The position numbers and the translations under genes were made by a program. The notes below the pieces were generated by a model. It ran no database searches, had not been told where the DNA came from, and saw only the letters and a list, made by a program, of their open reading frames with translations. Shown here one piece after another: positions 1 through 10,247 of a stretch of DNA of 64,000 nucleotides (positions are counted from its first letter, which is position 1; each line of letters starts with the position of its first letter). The stretch spans positions 248,001-312,000 of the forward strand of contig JALRME010000019.1 of the NCBI GenBank assembly GCA_026120035.1, read 5' to 3'. The stretch comes from Coleophoma eucalyptorum. Its lineage: Eukaryota; Ascomycota; Leotiomycetes; Helotiales; Dermateaceae.

Positions 1-330
1 CGAGACGGTACTTGAGATGGCGACGATCAACGGCGCGAAGCGCTTGGTCTTTAGGATACGATTGGCAGTCTGGAGGTTTGGAAGGCCGACTTTGTGGCTG
101 TTGATATGAGGAAGGTAGGAATGCAGCCAGTTTATTATCCGGTTTGTGCTGTAGTTTATTCAGCGATGGAAAGGGATGTCGATTTAGTGGTTGTGGATGG
201 CAAGGTTGTTGTTCAGGGCGGCGTATTGTTGTCGATGGATGAGGAAGCGGTTTAGATTGAGGCGCAGAAGAGAGGACATGAGGTGGTGGAGCTGGGCTTG
301 GGGGTAAGGTTAGATCAAGACGGCCGTTGA
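1..330 (+). pseudogene. Decayed amidohydrolase gene (deaminase-like), 3' end only
   Basis: The remnant reads as the C-terminal end of a metal-dependent amidohydrolase of the MtaD/SAH-deaminase/chlorohydrolase type. Bases 2-46 give a conserved ETVLEMATINGAKRL stretch. The frame then slips (one G seems missing near 46-47) and continues from 46 as GL-stop-DTIGSLEV, KADFVAVDMRKVGMQPVYYP and DLVVVDGKVVVQGG, ending DEEAV-stop (253-255). After that stop the same frame stays open to TGA at 328-330. Both internal stops (52-54 and 253-255) are TAG where CAG (Gln) would fit, which is the C-to-T change expected from repeat-induced point mutation or CpA decay. The gene begins outside the window, so its full state is unknown. 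Two stops plus a frameshift make a working product unlikely. Family assignment is from motif resemblance only. Confidence 0.72.
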
Positions 331-1071
331 AGTGGCAGGCATAAGAATTGCCATTAAATCAAACGATGTAGGAGCAATCTTGGCTTTGAGGACTAGACGA
401 GTTTGAATCACAGCATAGTATCTCTACAAGAGATATCATCTGGTCAAAATAGTATTGCAATCAAGACATACCGGTATGTAGACAGTTGAAAGAAAGATAT
501 ATTGATCATAAGTCTCACCCTCGAAGTACAGACGGGCATCTACGAGTGATCATGCCAAATCACTCAGCACTTCAATCGACTCGCCGGTGTTTACTTTCTG
601 GTTGGGAAATAATGATCCCATCAAGCTTCGCGACACTTTTTTAAACGCCCATGTTCTTTTCTTCGATTCTCGACATCTGCATCTCCAGCCATGTGACCAT
701 TCTTAACCTTTCTATACCAAAGCAACTTCTCATCACATTTAGTGGCAATGCTGCGTTCCCGAGACCGAGTGCTCTCACTCACTCGTTTCGCTACCAAGGC
801 TCCTTACCTAAGACACCCGCCATGCTCGCTTACCGAGGCAAAAAAATAGAGGCTTGAGGGCATTCCACGAGTCCACCCACAACCGAACCGAAGGTCGGTC
901 CAGGGGTTTGTGAACAGACCTCTTTGACCATCTGTCATCTACTGTGCTCAAAAAGAAATCCAAGAAGTGTCTTCTTGAAAGCATATTTCAATTGGCAAAA
1001 AATTCTAGAGACGAAAAGCACAAAAGATGGAACCTCGCAAGCTCCTAGGAGTTGCGAAGAGATAATCAGAT
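331..1071. other. Intergenic, no gene recognised
   Basis: No frame with protein-like composition or splice support was found. Bases 1037-1055 hold a near-perfect palindrome centred on CTCCTAGGAG just 3' of the tRNA-Ala gene. A four-T run on the minus strand (1022-1025) is the first possible Pol III stop. Confidence 0.5.
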
Positions 1072-1172
1072 TGGACAATCTGGGAATTGAACCCAGGACC
1101 TTCTCTAAGATTGCGGGATTCTGATCGAATCGAGCTTGCTAAAGAGAAATCATACCACTAGACCAATTGCCC
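1072..1172 (-). tRNA. tRNA-Ala(AGC): tRNA-Ala (AGC) with a 29-nt intron
   Basis: Read on the minus strand, the acceptor arm GGGCAAT pairs with ATTGTCC, leaving A73. The third pair is G3-T70, the G3:U70 wobble that defines alanine tRNAs. The A box (TGGTCTAGTGG) and the T arm CTGGG-TTCAATT-CCCAG with a canonical B box are intact. The anticodon stem TCTCT/AGAGA encloses TT-AGC-A, followed by about 29 nt of intron before T38, the canonical intron position after base 37. The body resembles filamentous-fungal tRNA-Ala(AGC). Without removing the intron it could be mistaken for tRNA-Pro, whose D arm is similar. No strong T-run lies directly downstream. Confidence 0.82.
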
Positions 1173-2549
1173 TGATGCTCTTTGTTGAGCTTTGATTGAA
1201 GGACTTCTTTACTAATTGGATTTATATTGTAATTGGATATACAATGGTTTGTAGTTTAGTTTTGGAACATTAACCCTTGGTCCAAATTTCTGACCTTTTG
1301 GACGCATCAAGTGGGAATGCTAACTTTTTGTATTTCTTGAAGTGTTGAATATTCGCAAATCTGAAGCATGCTCGTGATCTTCTTCCAAGCATATTTTCAA
1401 CCACCTGCTTCGTTCGTTTCGTGTCTCCGTTTTTGCTCCAGCTCCTGGTAATGGAATAATATAGCTTTTGCATATTTCAATTCTTCAAAGTCCACGGAGA
1501 GTGTATATCAGAAACCTTCCTTCTCATCTACATTTTTATTTGATTTAAAATAAATATATAACCAATCTTTGGCTCATCTATAGAGATACTACTGAAAATA
1601 ATCAAGGTCGGCATTTCTCACAACTCATGCTCTTGATCAAAATCATGTACCGTTAATGCCCCCTGCCCCCCCTCTCGCGCTTTCCTTTTATAGTTCATTG
1701 ATACACAAGCAAAGTAGATTACCTATTCAATTACTTACTGGTATTTGGGGGGGGGGGGGCTTAAATATGATATCAAAAAGCTTGTGGCTTGTGCAAAGTT
1801 TTAGATGGTACTTATAGTGGTGAGATGAAGTCGTCGGGTAGTTGCTTAACGTTGACTTTAAATATCAACAATATGCGAAAAGTGGTAGCCAGGTAAGCTT
1901 CTCAATATTTGTTATGCCAAGTGGCCCTAATTACTGGACTCTTCTTGAGAAATAAAAAAAAGAAGACTCGTTCCAATCACTAATTATTTCAACGATTGAC
2001 CAATGTTTTCGCAAACGCTGACTTCATATCAGAATACCGGCTTTACCGGCTGACCTAGTGTTGCCATTTTAATACCGTTTCCGTAACTGAAGTGATCAAC
2101 GGTACCAAGTGATGTTGTCCTGAGGAATTAGATTGCATCTATCCTCAAGACTTACCTGAAGCCTCAATTACTACATTCAAAGTGCTAGTTGATTGCCAAA
2201 GAGTAATAATGCTCGGCCACTTTGGACGTGTTTCAACCATTGCCACTACCGTATCGCTCAGTTTAAGCAGAAACCCCTTCCGCTGCCAAGACATCTTAGA
2301 GTAGCCAGGTACTTGTACCGTATGTAAAACCGGCCCCGAGGAAGAGGACGATTACGGATTGCGGAAAAGATGGACATGTGAAGTTACCGACCGGGTCTTG
2401 TCAACCCTTGCGTCTGCCCATGTCGTTTCCAAGCGGCAAATCCTTATACGGCCAAGCACCCTAGGTAGGTTTGGACCTCGGCTCAAAATATCGAGGCTCC
2501 ATCGTCACTGGAAAGAAATTAGTTTGATGGGCCACTCTTGCAGCAAAGG
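1173..2549. other. Intergenic, AT-rich, no gene recognised
   Basis: Short random frames only. Contains a 13-base G run at 1747-1759 and a C-rich stretch near 1660-1675. The 3' part presumably includes the promoter of the thioesterase gene at 2550. Confidence 0.45.
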
Positions 2550-3856
2550 ATGAGAAGCGCCGTTCGGACTTCAGCGCTGAATAAATTATTCTCGTCTCCT
2601 ATCCCAAGTCTTTTCAATAAGGCCAGAATCTCTCCTTGCCAACGTCTGCTCAACGTCAGCTGCACCTCTCCAGTTTTCCTGCCGCATCGCTATCAGTCCT
2701 CTGCTATCATGGCTGATCGAGCTACCCTCGTTCGCCCCCCTCCCTTGGACCCGTCAAAGTCTTCGATCGAGAATGTCCTGGAATTGACAGAATTGGGTGT
2801 TATTGGACCAGTATGTGACCTGAAGGAGCCTCCATTTTGCTAGGCAAGGCAATTGCTGACACAAGGTTCTAGGATATCTTCACCAACACAAGGCCATTAT
2901 GGCACCCACCAGGAGCGCGAGGAATCTATGGCGGAGCGGTCATCGCACAATGCCTTGCTGCTGCCCAACGAACTGTTCCACATAACTTTACCGTGCATAG
3001 CATGCACTGCTATTTCGTACTCGCTGGCGACTCCGAAACACCTATCCTCTACCACGTCGAGCGCGTGCGCCAAGGAAAGAGCTATGCCACAAGAACAGTG
3101 CAAGCCCGGCAGAAGGGGGCTTGTATCTTCACAACGACCATGTCTTTCGTCCGGGAGAAGAGTGGTGGTGCTAAGACGGTCAATCATGCTGTTCCCCTAC
3201 CAATCGAGGCCCAGCAACCCGAAGATGACGAAACTGGCTCCTTGACAGAAGCTGGAAGTCCATTTACGACCAGAACAGCAGAGCTCGTCAACGCAGACTC
3301 GAAACATCCTCACGAAAAAACGGCGAGGCATTGGATGAAAGCCCGAGGCAGAATAAGTGCCGAGGGTGGACACCAGGCACACCTGTCTGCGCTAGCATAC
3401 ATGTCAGATAGTCACTTCATTGGCACCGTTTCCAGAGTCCACAAACTATGGCGATTTCCTTCGCCCAAGAAATCCAAGGATAGCATCCCGGATGATAGAG
3501 ATGAATACCTGACGAAACTCAAGCGCATGGAGGGCTTTGGGGACGATCTTGAGAATGAGCAGAAGCGGCCCGAGATTGGTATGATGGTTAGCTTGGATCA
3601 TACTATCTACTTCCACGAGCCGCGCAGGTTCAGAGCAGATGAATGGATGTTCACCGAAATGCATAGTCCCTGGGCTGGGGATGGGAGAGGTCTTGTGAAA
3701 CAGCATATGTTTACTGCTGACGGGACATTGATTGCGACTTGTTTTCAAGAGGTATGTTGATGAAGGATTCATCATCTTGTCAGCGTGATAGCTAATCATT
3801 GATGTTAGGGTGTTGTACGGTTGAAGCCGGATGGCACGGAAAAGGCGAAACTTTGA
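2550..3856 (+). CDS. Acyl-CoA thioesterase II (TesB/ACOT8 type), possible dual targeting
   Basis: Exons 2550-2810, 2873-3751 and 3809-3856; 395 aa from the first ATG. The enzyme would hydrolyse acyl-CoA to free acid and CoA. The family has a double hot-dog fold. The first domain holds HSMHCYFVLAGD and the second SLDHTIYFHEP with the family Asp. A Ser in HSPWAG and the Gln of CFQEG, split from the following GVVR by intron 2, match the E. coli TesB Asp/Thr/Gln triad positions. The protein ends K-A-K-L, a PTS1-like tripeptide (AKL) indicating peroxisomes. An internal ATG at 2709 would give a 342-aa form with a usual TesB N terminus. The 53 residues ahead of it are Arg/Ser-rich with no acidic residue, like a mitochondrial presequence. 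The last exon is short but is needed for the PTS1. Exact paralogue identity is not certain. Confidence 0.9.
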
Positions 3857-4953
3857 AGACCTTTTGGAGCTGGCGTATTGGATCTTACTTTTACTTACGT
3901 TCACACGAAGCACTTTGTATTTTACTATAGACTTTGGAGGGATGCTCGACATGGGAAGAGTCGACACTGAGACCTAGGATAATGTAGTCTCAGCATATGG
4001 ACACTTAGCAGAACAGACTCCAGGCCGGATCCAGCCATATTCTAGAACCCCTCTCGATGGATCTGGGTAGGTGTCTGGAACCTATCTGAAGTTGATTATG
4101 TGCTGGGGTAAGCAGTCAGCTGGTACCCTGCACATCGCAGAGGGTGGACTTGGATGGCAGGCACCTTTTATGCACAGAGTCGTGCACAAAGTCCCGGTCC
4201 TCACCAGCGTGGTCCCCAAGCTAGCAAGCACTAGAAAGGACCCTGAAGTGCTGCTTGTCTAGACGTTTGCGGGACAGGGCCAAGTACAAGGTACGTACCG
4301 TAGCACCACCAAGCTGGTAGCGTGGGTAGGTATCTAGGCGCCTTACAGAGCAAGACATGCAGGATCTCCAATCGTGCCATCGTCGGTCATCGGATGAACA
4401 CTACCATCTACTATAGCTAACCACCCCCAACCCAACACGGCGCAGACATTGATTCGACAGCAATTCCCTGTTTGCCTGGTGCAGGATGCGTGGCCCTGAT
4501 GTGCCAGTGCATGAACAGCAGATGCCCAACTGGCGGACTTGATGTCATCCTCCGCTTGTCGCCTAAGGGCTAAGGCCACAACGCTTTGCAATGAAGAGTC
4601 GTGGAGCGACGCACTGTGCAGTGAATACGGGTCCGCGAGTCCAGGCTAGCTATGACGCCGATCGGTTCTCGGAAATTGTGGGCGACTCCAGGTCAGCTTC
4701 GCATCAAACAACAAATCCATATCGGCCACCTGCCTTCTGCAACAGCCATCTCCACCCATCACCACCCACAGACCATTCCTCATGATATGACATCCCTTCA
4801 CTCCCTTGTTAACATCCTCTTTCCAACATCCGTCGCCCTGCGAATTGCTGTCTTGCCGTCTGGAACATCTGAGCGCCGCTGCTGAACTTCTTGCCAGATC
4901 GTCACCTCTCCGTGGGCTCTCCCTATTCCTTACGCCCTCGAAGTTAGTAGCCA
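3857..4953. promoter_or_regulatory. Intergenic, upstream region of EFR3
   Basis: About 1.1 kb with no supported gene. The short frames overlap on both strands and lack protein-like sequence. C/T-rich stretches at 4730-4940 lie just upstream of the EFR3 start and probably belong to its promoter or leader. Confidence 0.4.
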
Positions 4954-7900
4954 ATGCATGCCATACGGCAGAAATGTCGCCCGAAGCACCAGGTCTTGAT
5001 TCTGAAATGCTACCCGCGAGTGACCAAGGGTGCTGTTGATGTCAAGCCGAATTCCAGCGAGCTCAGTTACCTGCTGTATTATGCGACGACACGGCGGAGT
5101 AAGGTGCAGAAGGTTGGGGCGTTCTTGGAAAAGAAGACGGCAAGTGATGTCTGGCGTGCGCGTATAGGGTATGTCTACTCCAAGGGGAGAGTTGGGTTGT
5201 TGGCTCTGCACACTGCTAACGATATTCCATAGTGATGTCCAGGTTACTCTTCAGATCCTGGCTGGTTTGATTGAAAAGGCCCCTCGAGATTTACCCCTCT
5301 ATGCACCATACATGCTCAAGATTCTCAACCTAATCCTCCGATCCCGCGACATTACTATGGTGGAATCATCCATCCCTACCTTTGACGCATTCTGTGAACA
5401 TAGTGACGGAGCATCCCTCTCAGCAGACCAGGAATATTTGTACCAGTATGAGCAGATCGTTGGGATCTATGCATCCTTTGCATCAACTCAACCGCCGCCA
5501 AGTAAGACACCTATAAGCGCTCCTGTTGCTGCGAGATGGAGAAATGTTGGCCTACAAGCCATCAAGAGCGTAGCTTCTGCCGAGGCCTTGTCTTCAGTGG
5601 CAGGAAGACAGTTGAATGTGATTGTACCAATACTTTTGGAGAACATGTGGACTGGGGATCAGGCATTCTTGGATGTACTACTCCACCGGCTGAAGGGGGA
5701 GGAGAAGACTGAGCAAGACAAGTCGACAAGACGCCGTGCAAGTTACTCCACAGTCAGAACAGTCGACACTGTAGATGATGCAAATGCTGCCGCTCTGTCA
5801 GGAACTGCGGCGGATGTAGACAGAGTTGCAGAGGAGGAGTTAGGACTTTTGGCTATTCGGTGCCTCAAGCAATTGTTCGTTGCCAACAACCGCTCTCAAA
5901 TATATGGCGGTTCAACAGCTACCCTCAAGTTTATCGCAGATCGAGTTGCACAGAATGAGCCTGTACTTGAGGAGAAGGAAGGTGCCCCATATCGAGGTTG
6001 GGCAACACGAATCTTTGAAATGGAGACTAGATGGACCCCAGTGCAAGATCGCTATGTGTTACTGGTGACCGCTATGGACGCTCTGGTACGAAGCCCGCTT
6101 CTTGAGAACAACCTTCAACAGCAATTGGTCTTGACTACCATGGTGGATTCTTTACTACAATCAGATATCAACCTGATTGGTTTGAGTGTCATGGATGTGT
6201 TATTGGGTTTAATTCAACATGTTCTGAGAATATTGCAACTTGGCGGAGCAGCGCATTTACAACAAGAAAGCATCCCAGGAGCTGGCAAAGGATCTATCGA
6301 CACATCACCTTCTCAAAGTGCTGCAGGCATCACCGAGTTTGTCACTACGCCTTCGAACCTCAGGAAAGCTCTTTTAGCTCGTCTTCAATCCTGTATCGGC
6401 AATCTGGCTACTCATATTTACTATGCAGACCAGATCTCTGACATGATAGCTGCAATTTTGATCAGATTGAAGCCATCACCAATGTCAAGCGTCTCCAGTT
6501 CCACCGCGGCAATTGAAAATCCAGATGCTGCAACAAGTGCTTTAGTAGAGAAGGTCGACCTTGCCGAAGACTCGCACACTGATGGGTTCTTTTCTTTTGA
6601 TACCGCAAAACTTTCAGCATTGGAATCCATCAAGAAGATTTTGCTTGTCTCAAGTAATCGTAAAAAAATGGCTGGTGGTACTTTACAGAGGAATCGTGTT
6701 CAGGTCAAGGTGTGGGAAGGTACACAATGGCTTCTGCGAGATAGTGATGGAAGAGTCCGGAAAGCCTATGTTGATGCTCTTCTTACATGGCTAAATCAAG
6801 AGATGACAAGGTCGGATCTCAGGGCCCTCGACGACTCACCCAAGAGTTTAACGCGGACCAACCGAGATGATTCAGCTATCGGCTTGTCAAAACGTGCCGT
6901 GTCAAACGCCTCTAATCACCGAGAGAAGGCATCAAAACCTGATCGAACGAATTTCTTACAACTGCTGCACCTGGCTATCTATGAGAATGCCCTTCAATTT
7001 GTTGATAGCGAGGCCGATATTGTTTTGCTGCACTTGCTTCTGACGAGTCTAGTTGGGAAACTAGGTGTCAATGCTGTCAAGCATGGATTGCCAATGATTT
7101 TTAGACTACAAGAAGAAATCCAAGAGGTTGAGAGACCACTGGCCAAGGTTCGAATCGGCAGCCTCTGCCATGGATATTTCTGGATGTTGACAGAGAACTT
7201 CGAGTTCGAGTCTTCAGCTGTGGGTAAGGCGATTCAGAGCGAAATATCAAGAAGGAAAGGCAAAGGATTCTGGGTGGAGCGTATTAGAATCCCACCACTG
7301 TCTCTGGAAAATATTGGATTGCCAGGCTCCGTTACTGGAAACGATCTTCCCATGGAAAAGGTTGAGACAGAATCTCTGTTACCGTTCGACGACCGATTCC
7401 AATTAGTCAAGCTGATCTCCCTTGCCTATGAAGAGTCACTCATTTCACCGCCATCAAGTCCTCCAAACTCTCCGGGCCGTAGCTTTTCCCAACCTATCTT
7501 AGGTGCCACTTCCGAGAAACCAGAATCAAAAGGCAGTTCTATGCCAGAGAAGATCAAGGACCAGATGATGCTGGAGTGGACCAAAGAATCTATCATTGCC
7601 AATCTCCATGAAAGCACCAAGACGGTATCACTCAGCGGGTCACGCTCTGGAACCCTTGCGCATCGAAATTTCCTCGCCGTGAACGGAACCATGACTAGCT
7701 CGAACAGTAGGACGCACTCTCCTGCCGGCCATCAACATGGTCGGAGTCGTCCCAACTCAACGTACGGGCTTGTGGGAGGATTAGGCTCCGTACAAAAGGT
7801 GCGGAAAGGAAGTGTGCCGTCTCCGTCCCCCGCCAGCGAGTCAAGTCGTGCATCCGTCACACGGGTAGACCAACTCAAAAGAGTGCTCTCCGGTCAACAG

Positions 7901-8407
7901 AGCGGGCTTCCTAACACGCAAGCTGGACCTGCACACAGCGATGCGAGCAGTGACAGCATGGTAAGCATGGATTTTACGGTTTCCGAATTATCGTTCAATC
8001 CAGGCCAGGAGGGCATGGCGCGATCGGCTTCACAGCGAGGTTCGAACGACCGAGCACGGTCCAAATCCCGAGATCGCGTATCGTCCATCGGAGATCCAAG
8101 TCCTTTGTCATCCAATCCTATCGTGTCAGCTGAGCGTGCAGAGGAGCTGGAAGAAGAGGTACCTCCAGTACCACCTCTGCCAGCCTCGCTTGCTGGGGAA
8201 AACACAGCCGTGCAGGACCATGCTGTGACCCATGCGAATCGTACAAGTCGTAGCATCAAACGGGACTCGAGGGGCAAGGGGTTGCCATCCGAAAGGACGG
8301 CGTGGGGAGAGGAAAACGTAGTTGTGACTGACTTAGAGACCCTGTTGAAGGGGATTGAGGCCGGTGGCTTTAATGAGAGAGGGAATGTGGCTAAACCGCC
8401 GTACTGA
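4954..8407 (+). CDS. EFR3: EFR3 homologue, plasma-membrane scaffold for PI 4-kinase Stt4
   Basis: Exons 4954-5168 and 5233-8407; 1129 aa. In yeast Efr3 anchors the Stt4 PI4-kinase complex at the plasma membrane and so supports PI4P supply. The N terminus is the family signature: a basic, Cys-containing start (MHAIRQKCRPKHQVLILKCY), then NSSELSYLLYYATTRRSKV and KVGAFLEKK. The join at the intron gives RIGDVQVTLQILAGLIEKAP, followed by an ARM/HEAT-like helical region. Roughly the last 350 residues are Ser/Pro/Arg-rich and look disordered, with a proline run (VPPVPPLP) near the C terminus. Cys8 and Cys19 are candidate palmitoylation sites by analogy. The length fits filamentous-fungal EFR3 and exceeds yeast Efr3 (782 aa). 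The ATG at 4954 was chosen because conserved sequence starts immediately after it. Confidence 0.92.
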
Positions 8408-10247
8408 TATATAATGCTTCTTGGAAGATTCGTACATACTGCCCTTTTTTCACCTCTGCTTTCTGCCATTCTTGATCCGGTTGTTGTGGCAAGCGTAAAA
8501 TGTACATTATACCAGAAGTTAGACGAGCCAGGCGTTGCAAAAGGGATGAGTGAATTTGAGACGGTAGTTTTGCATCTGCATTGCAAGGATTTGATGATGG
8601 GTCGGCCGCTCAGAGGCATGCAAGAAGCCGTGGAGGGGTAGGCTGTCATGGTTGGCTGCCGGACTTGGTCACCGAACCCGTAGCTAATGTAGGACTCGCA
8701 TAGCGCCCGGTTTGTACCACGGCCGAGGGGATGTCTGCATGCCTTGTACTTACTGACCCAATGTATTCACTTGCTTCCCATGTCCGAGGCATTGCGAACC
8801 TCGCACTTAATCTGCCTTCCACCGTCACCTATGGATATGTACCTTCCGCTCTTATCAGCTGCATTCAATGCAGTCAACGCTGGAGTACGTGATCTTGCGA
8901 GAGATGTTTCTATGTTTAGCAACGCGCAACGCCACAGCAGCGTCTATTTTAAGGAAGTGATGATTTGGAGGGAGGAAGGGAGGATAGGACAAGAAGGGTT
9001 ATATATGGCGGTCGTTCCCTCCGTCTATTCTGGTGATCTTCGAATGCATGAGTGAATACCTATCTGCCTATGTTTGTTCCGGGGCCGACAGATGGAGTGG
9101 TCGACTCTGACGGAATCGAGTTGAACGCTCTTGTTTGTCTTCCCCGTCGCGGCATCATACTTTTATGAGAATAGGTCACTGCAGATTTCGGCGCCTCACT
9201 TTCATTTATGTCTTCCTTGATTATTTCGGTCCTTTTCGCAGTTTGTATTTTTTGGTTCCGTTCGTCCAGTTTTATGTCTGGCCAGCCGACTTGAGGGGAG
9301 TCCTTCACGTGAGCGGGCTGCGCAGTCGACTAATGCATTCAATCAATATCTTCTGCCTTTACGGCCGGTACGACACCGAGCATTGCGTAGTCCTATGACA
9401 CAGGCAGAGGGCGCGAGACAGAGGCTCATCCAAGATACCAAGGATCTCGGCGTACACAGGATTCTGGTCTCCGAATCCATCATGATGATTGCAGCGTCAT
9501 GACTGCAGCCAATTCATTCCTAGCTTAAGCGAGCTGAGGAACAACAACACAAATGCTGACATGAGATGGGGGCCAGCTAAGCCCACTCAGGCAACTGTTG
9601 AGCATTCTCCCATCCTTCCCGTCGAGCAAATCCCATGCTCTCTGAGGGCGCAGTCGAAGACCAGCCAATGTCGGCGTCGTACTGGCCAGCTAGTCCGACC
9701 AGACCGACCGGGCCAATGTCGAGCGGTGCAAGGCAACGAGGCAGATTTGATTGAGCTGCCTCGCATCGCCAGCTCAGCTCTGTCGGTCAGCTCAGCCTTA
9801 CCAAACTTGCTGGATGACCCACCGCAGCGGACCTGCCGTTGCGACAAGGCCAGAGCTGGCTGGAGTGGTGTTCCAATCAGTTGTCCTACTAGGCCATGCA
9901 CAACTCCCAACTTGCAGGCACAGATTCCTCTATCTAAGTCCTGCGTCTCGGTGGCCATGAGTACCCCTCGCCGGTTTGTTTCTGGCCAGGACTGAGCGTG
10001 CGTACGTCCTCACTGTTCTTATTCGAGTCCTGGACTTTGAGTCCTAGACCACCTTTCCTTTGCAAGTTCGGGTGCCTGTTCCAGATGAATCTTCTTCCTT
10101 TAAAAACTGGCAAGTGCTTTTCATGATCAGGCACAGTCGGTCCTTTCGCTGTTCATCCATCGGCCGTCGTGAATGTGATTTGTGGGAAAGCGACCAGCCT
10201 CCAGGAATTGACACGCTATTAATTGTAAGCTTGTCGAGTTCGCGATC
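8408..10247. other. Intergenic, no gene recognised
   Basis: About 1.8 kb between EFR3 and the C2H2 gene. Frames here are short and not protein-like. It should hold the EFR3 3' UTR and the promoter/leader of the C2H2 gene. Confidence 0.4.

Noticed and set aside
2538..2549. Earlier start (TTG) for the thioesterase
   Set aside because: A non-ATG codon; the ATG at 2550 is four codons downstream and sufficient.
3446..3967. 173-codon minus-strand frame over the thioesterase
   Set aside because: Shadow of the well-supported plus-strand gene.
7894..8649. 251-codon antisense frame over the 3' end of EFR3
   Set aside because: It lies opposite a clear conserved gene and its translation is low-complexity Ser/Arg/Thr without recognisable motifs.
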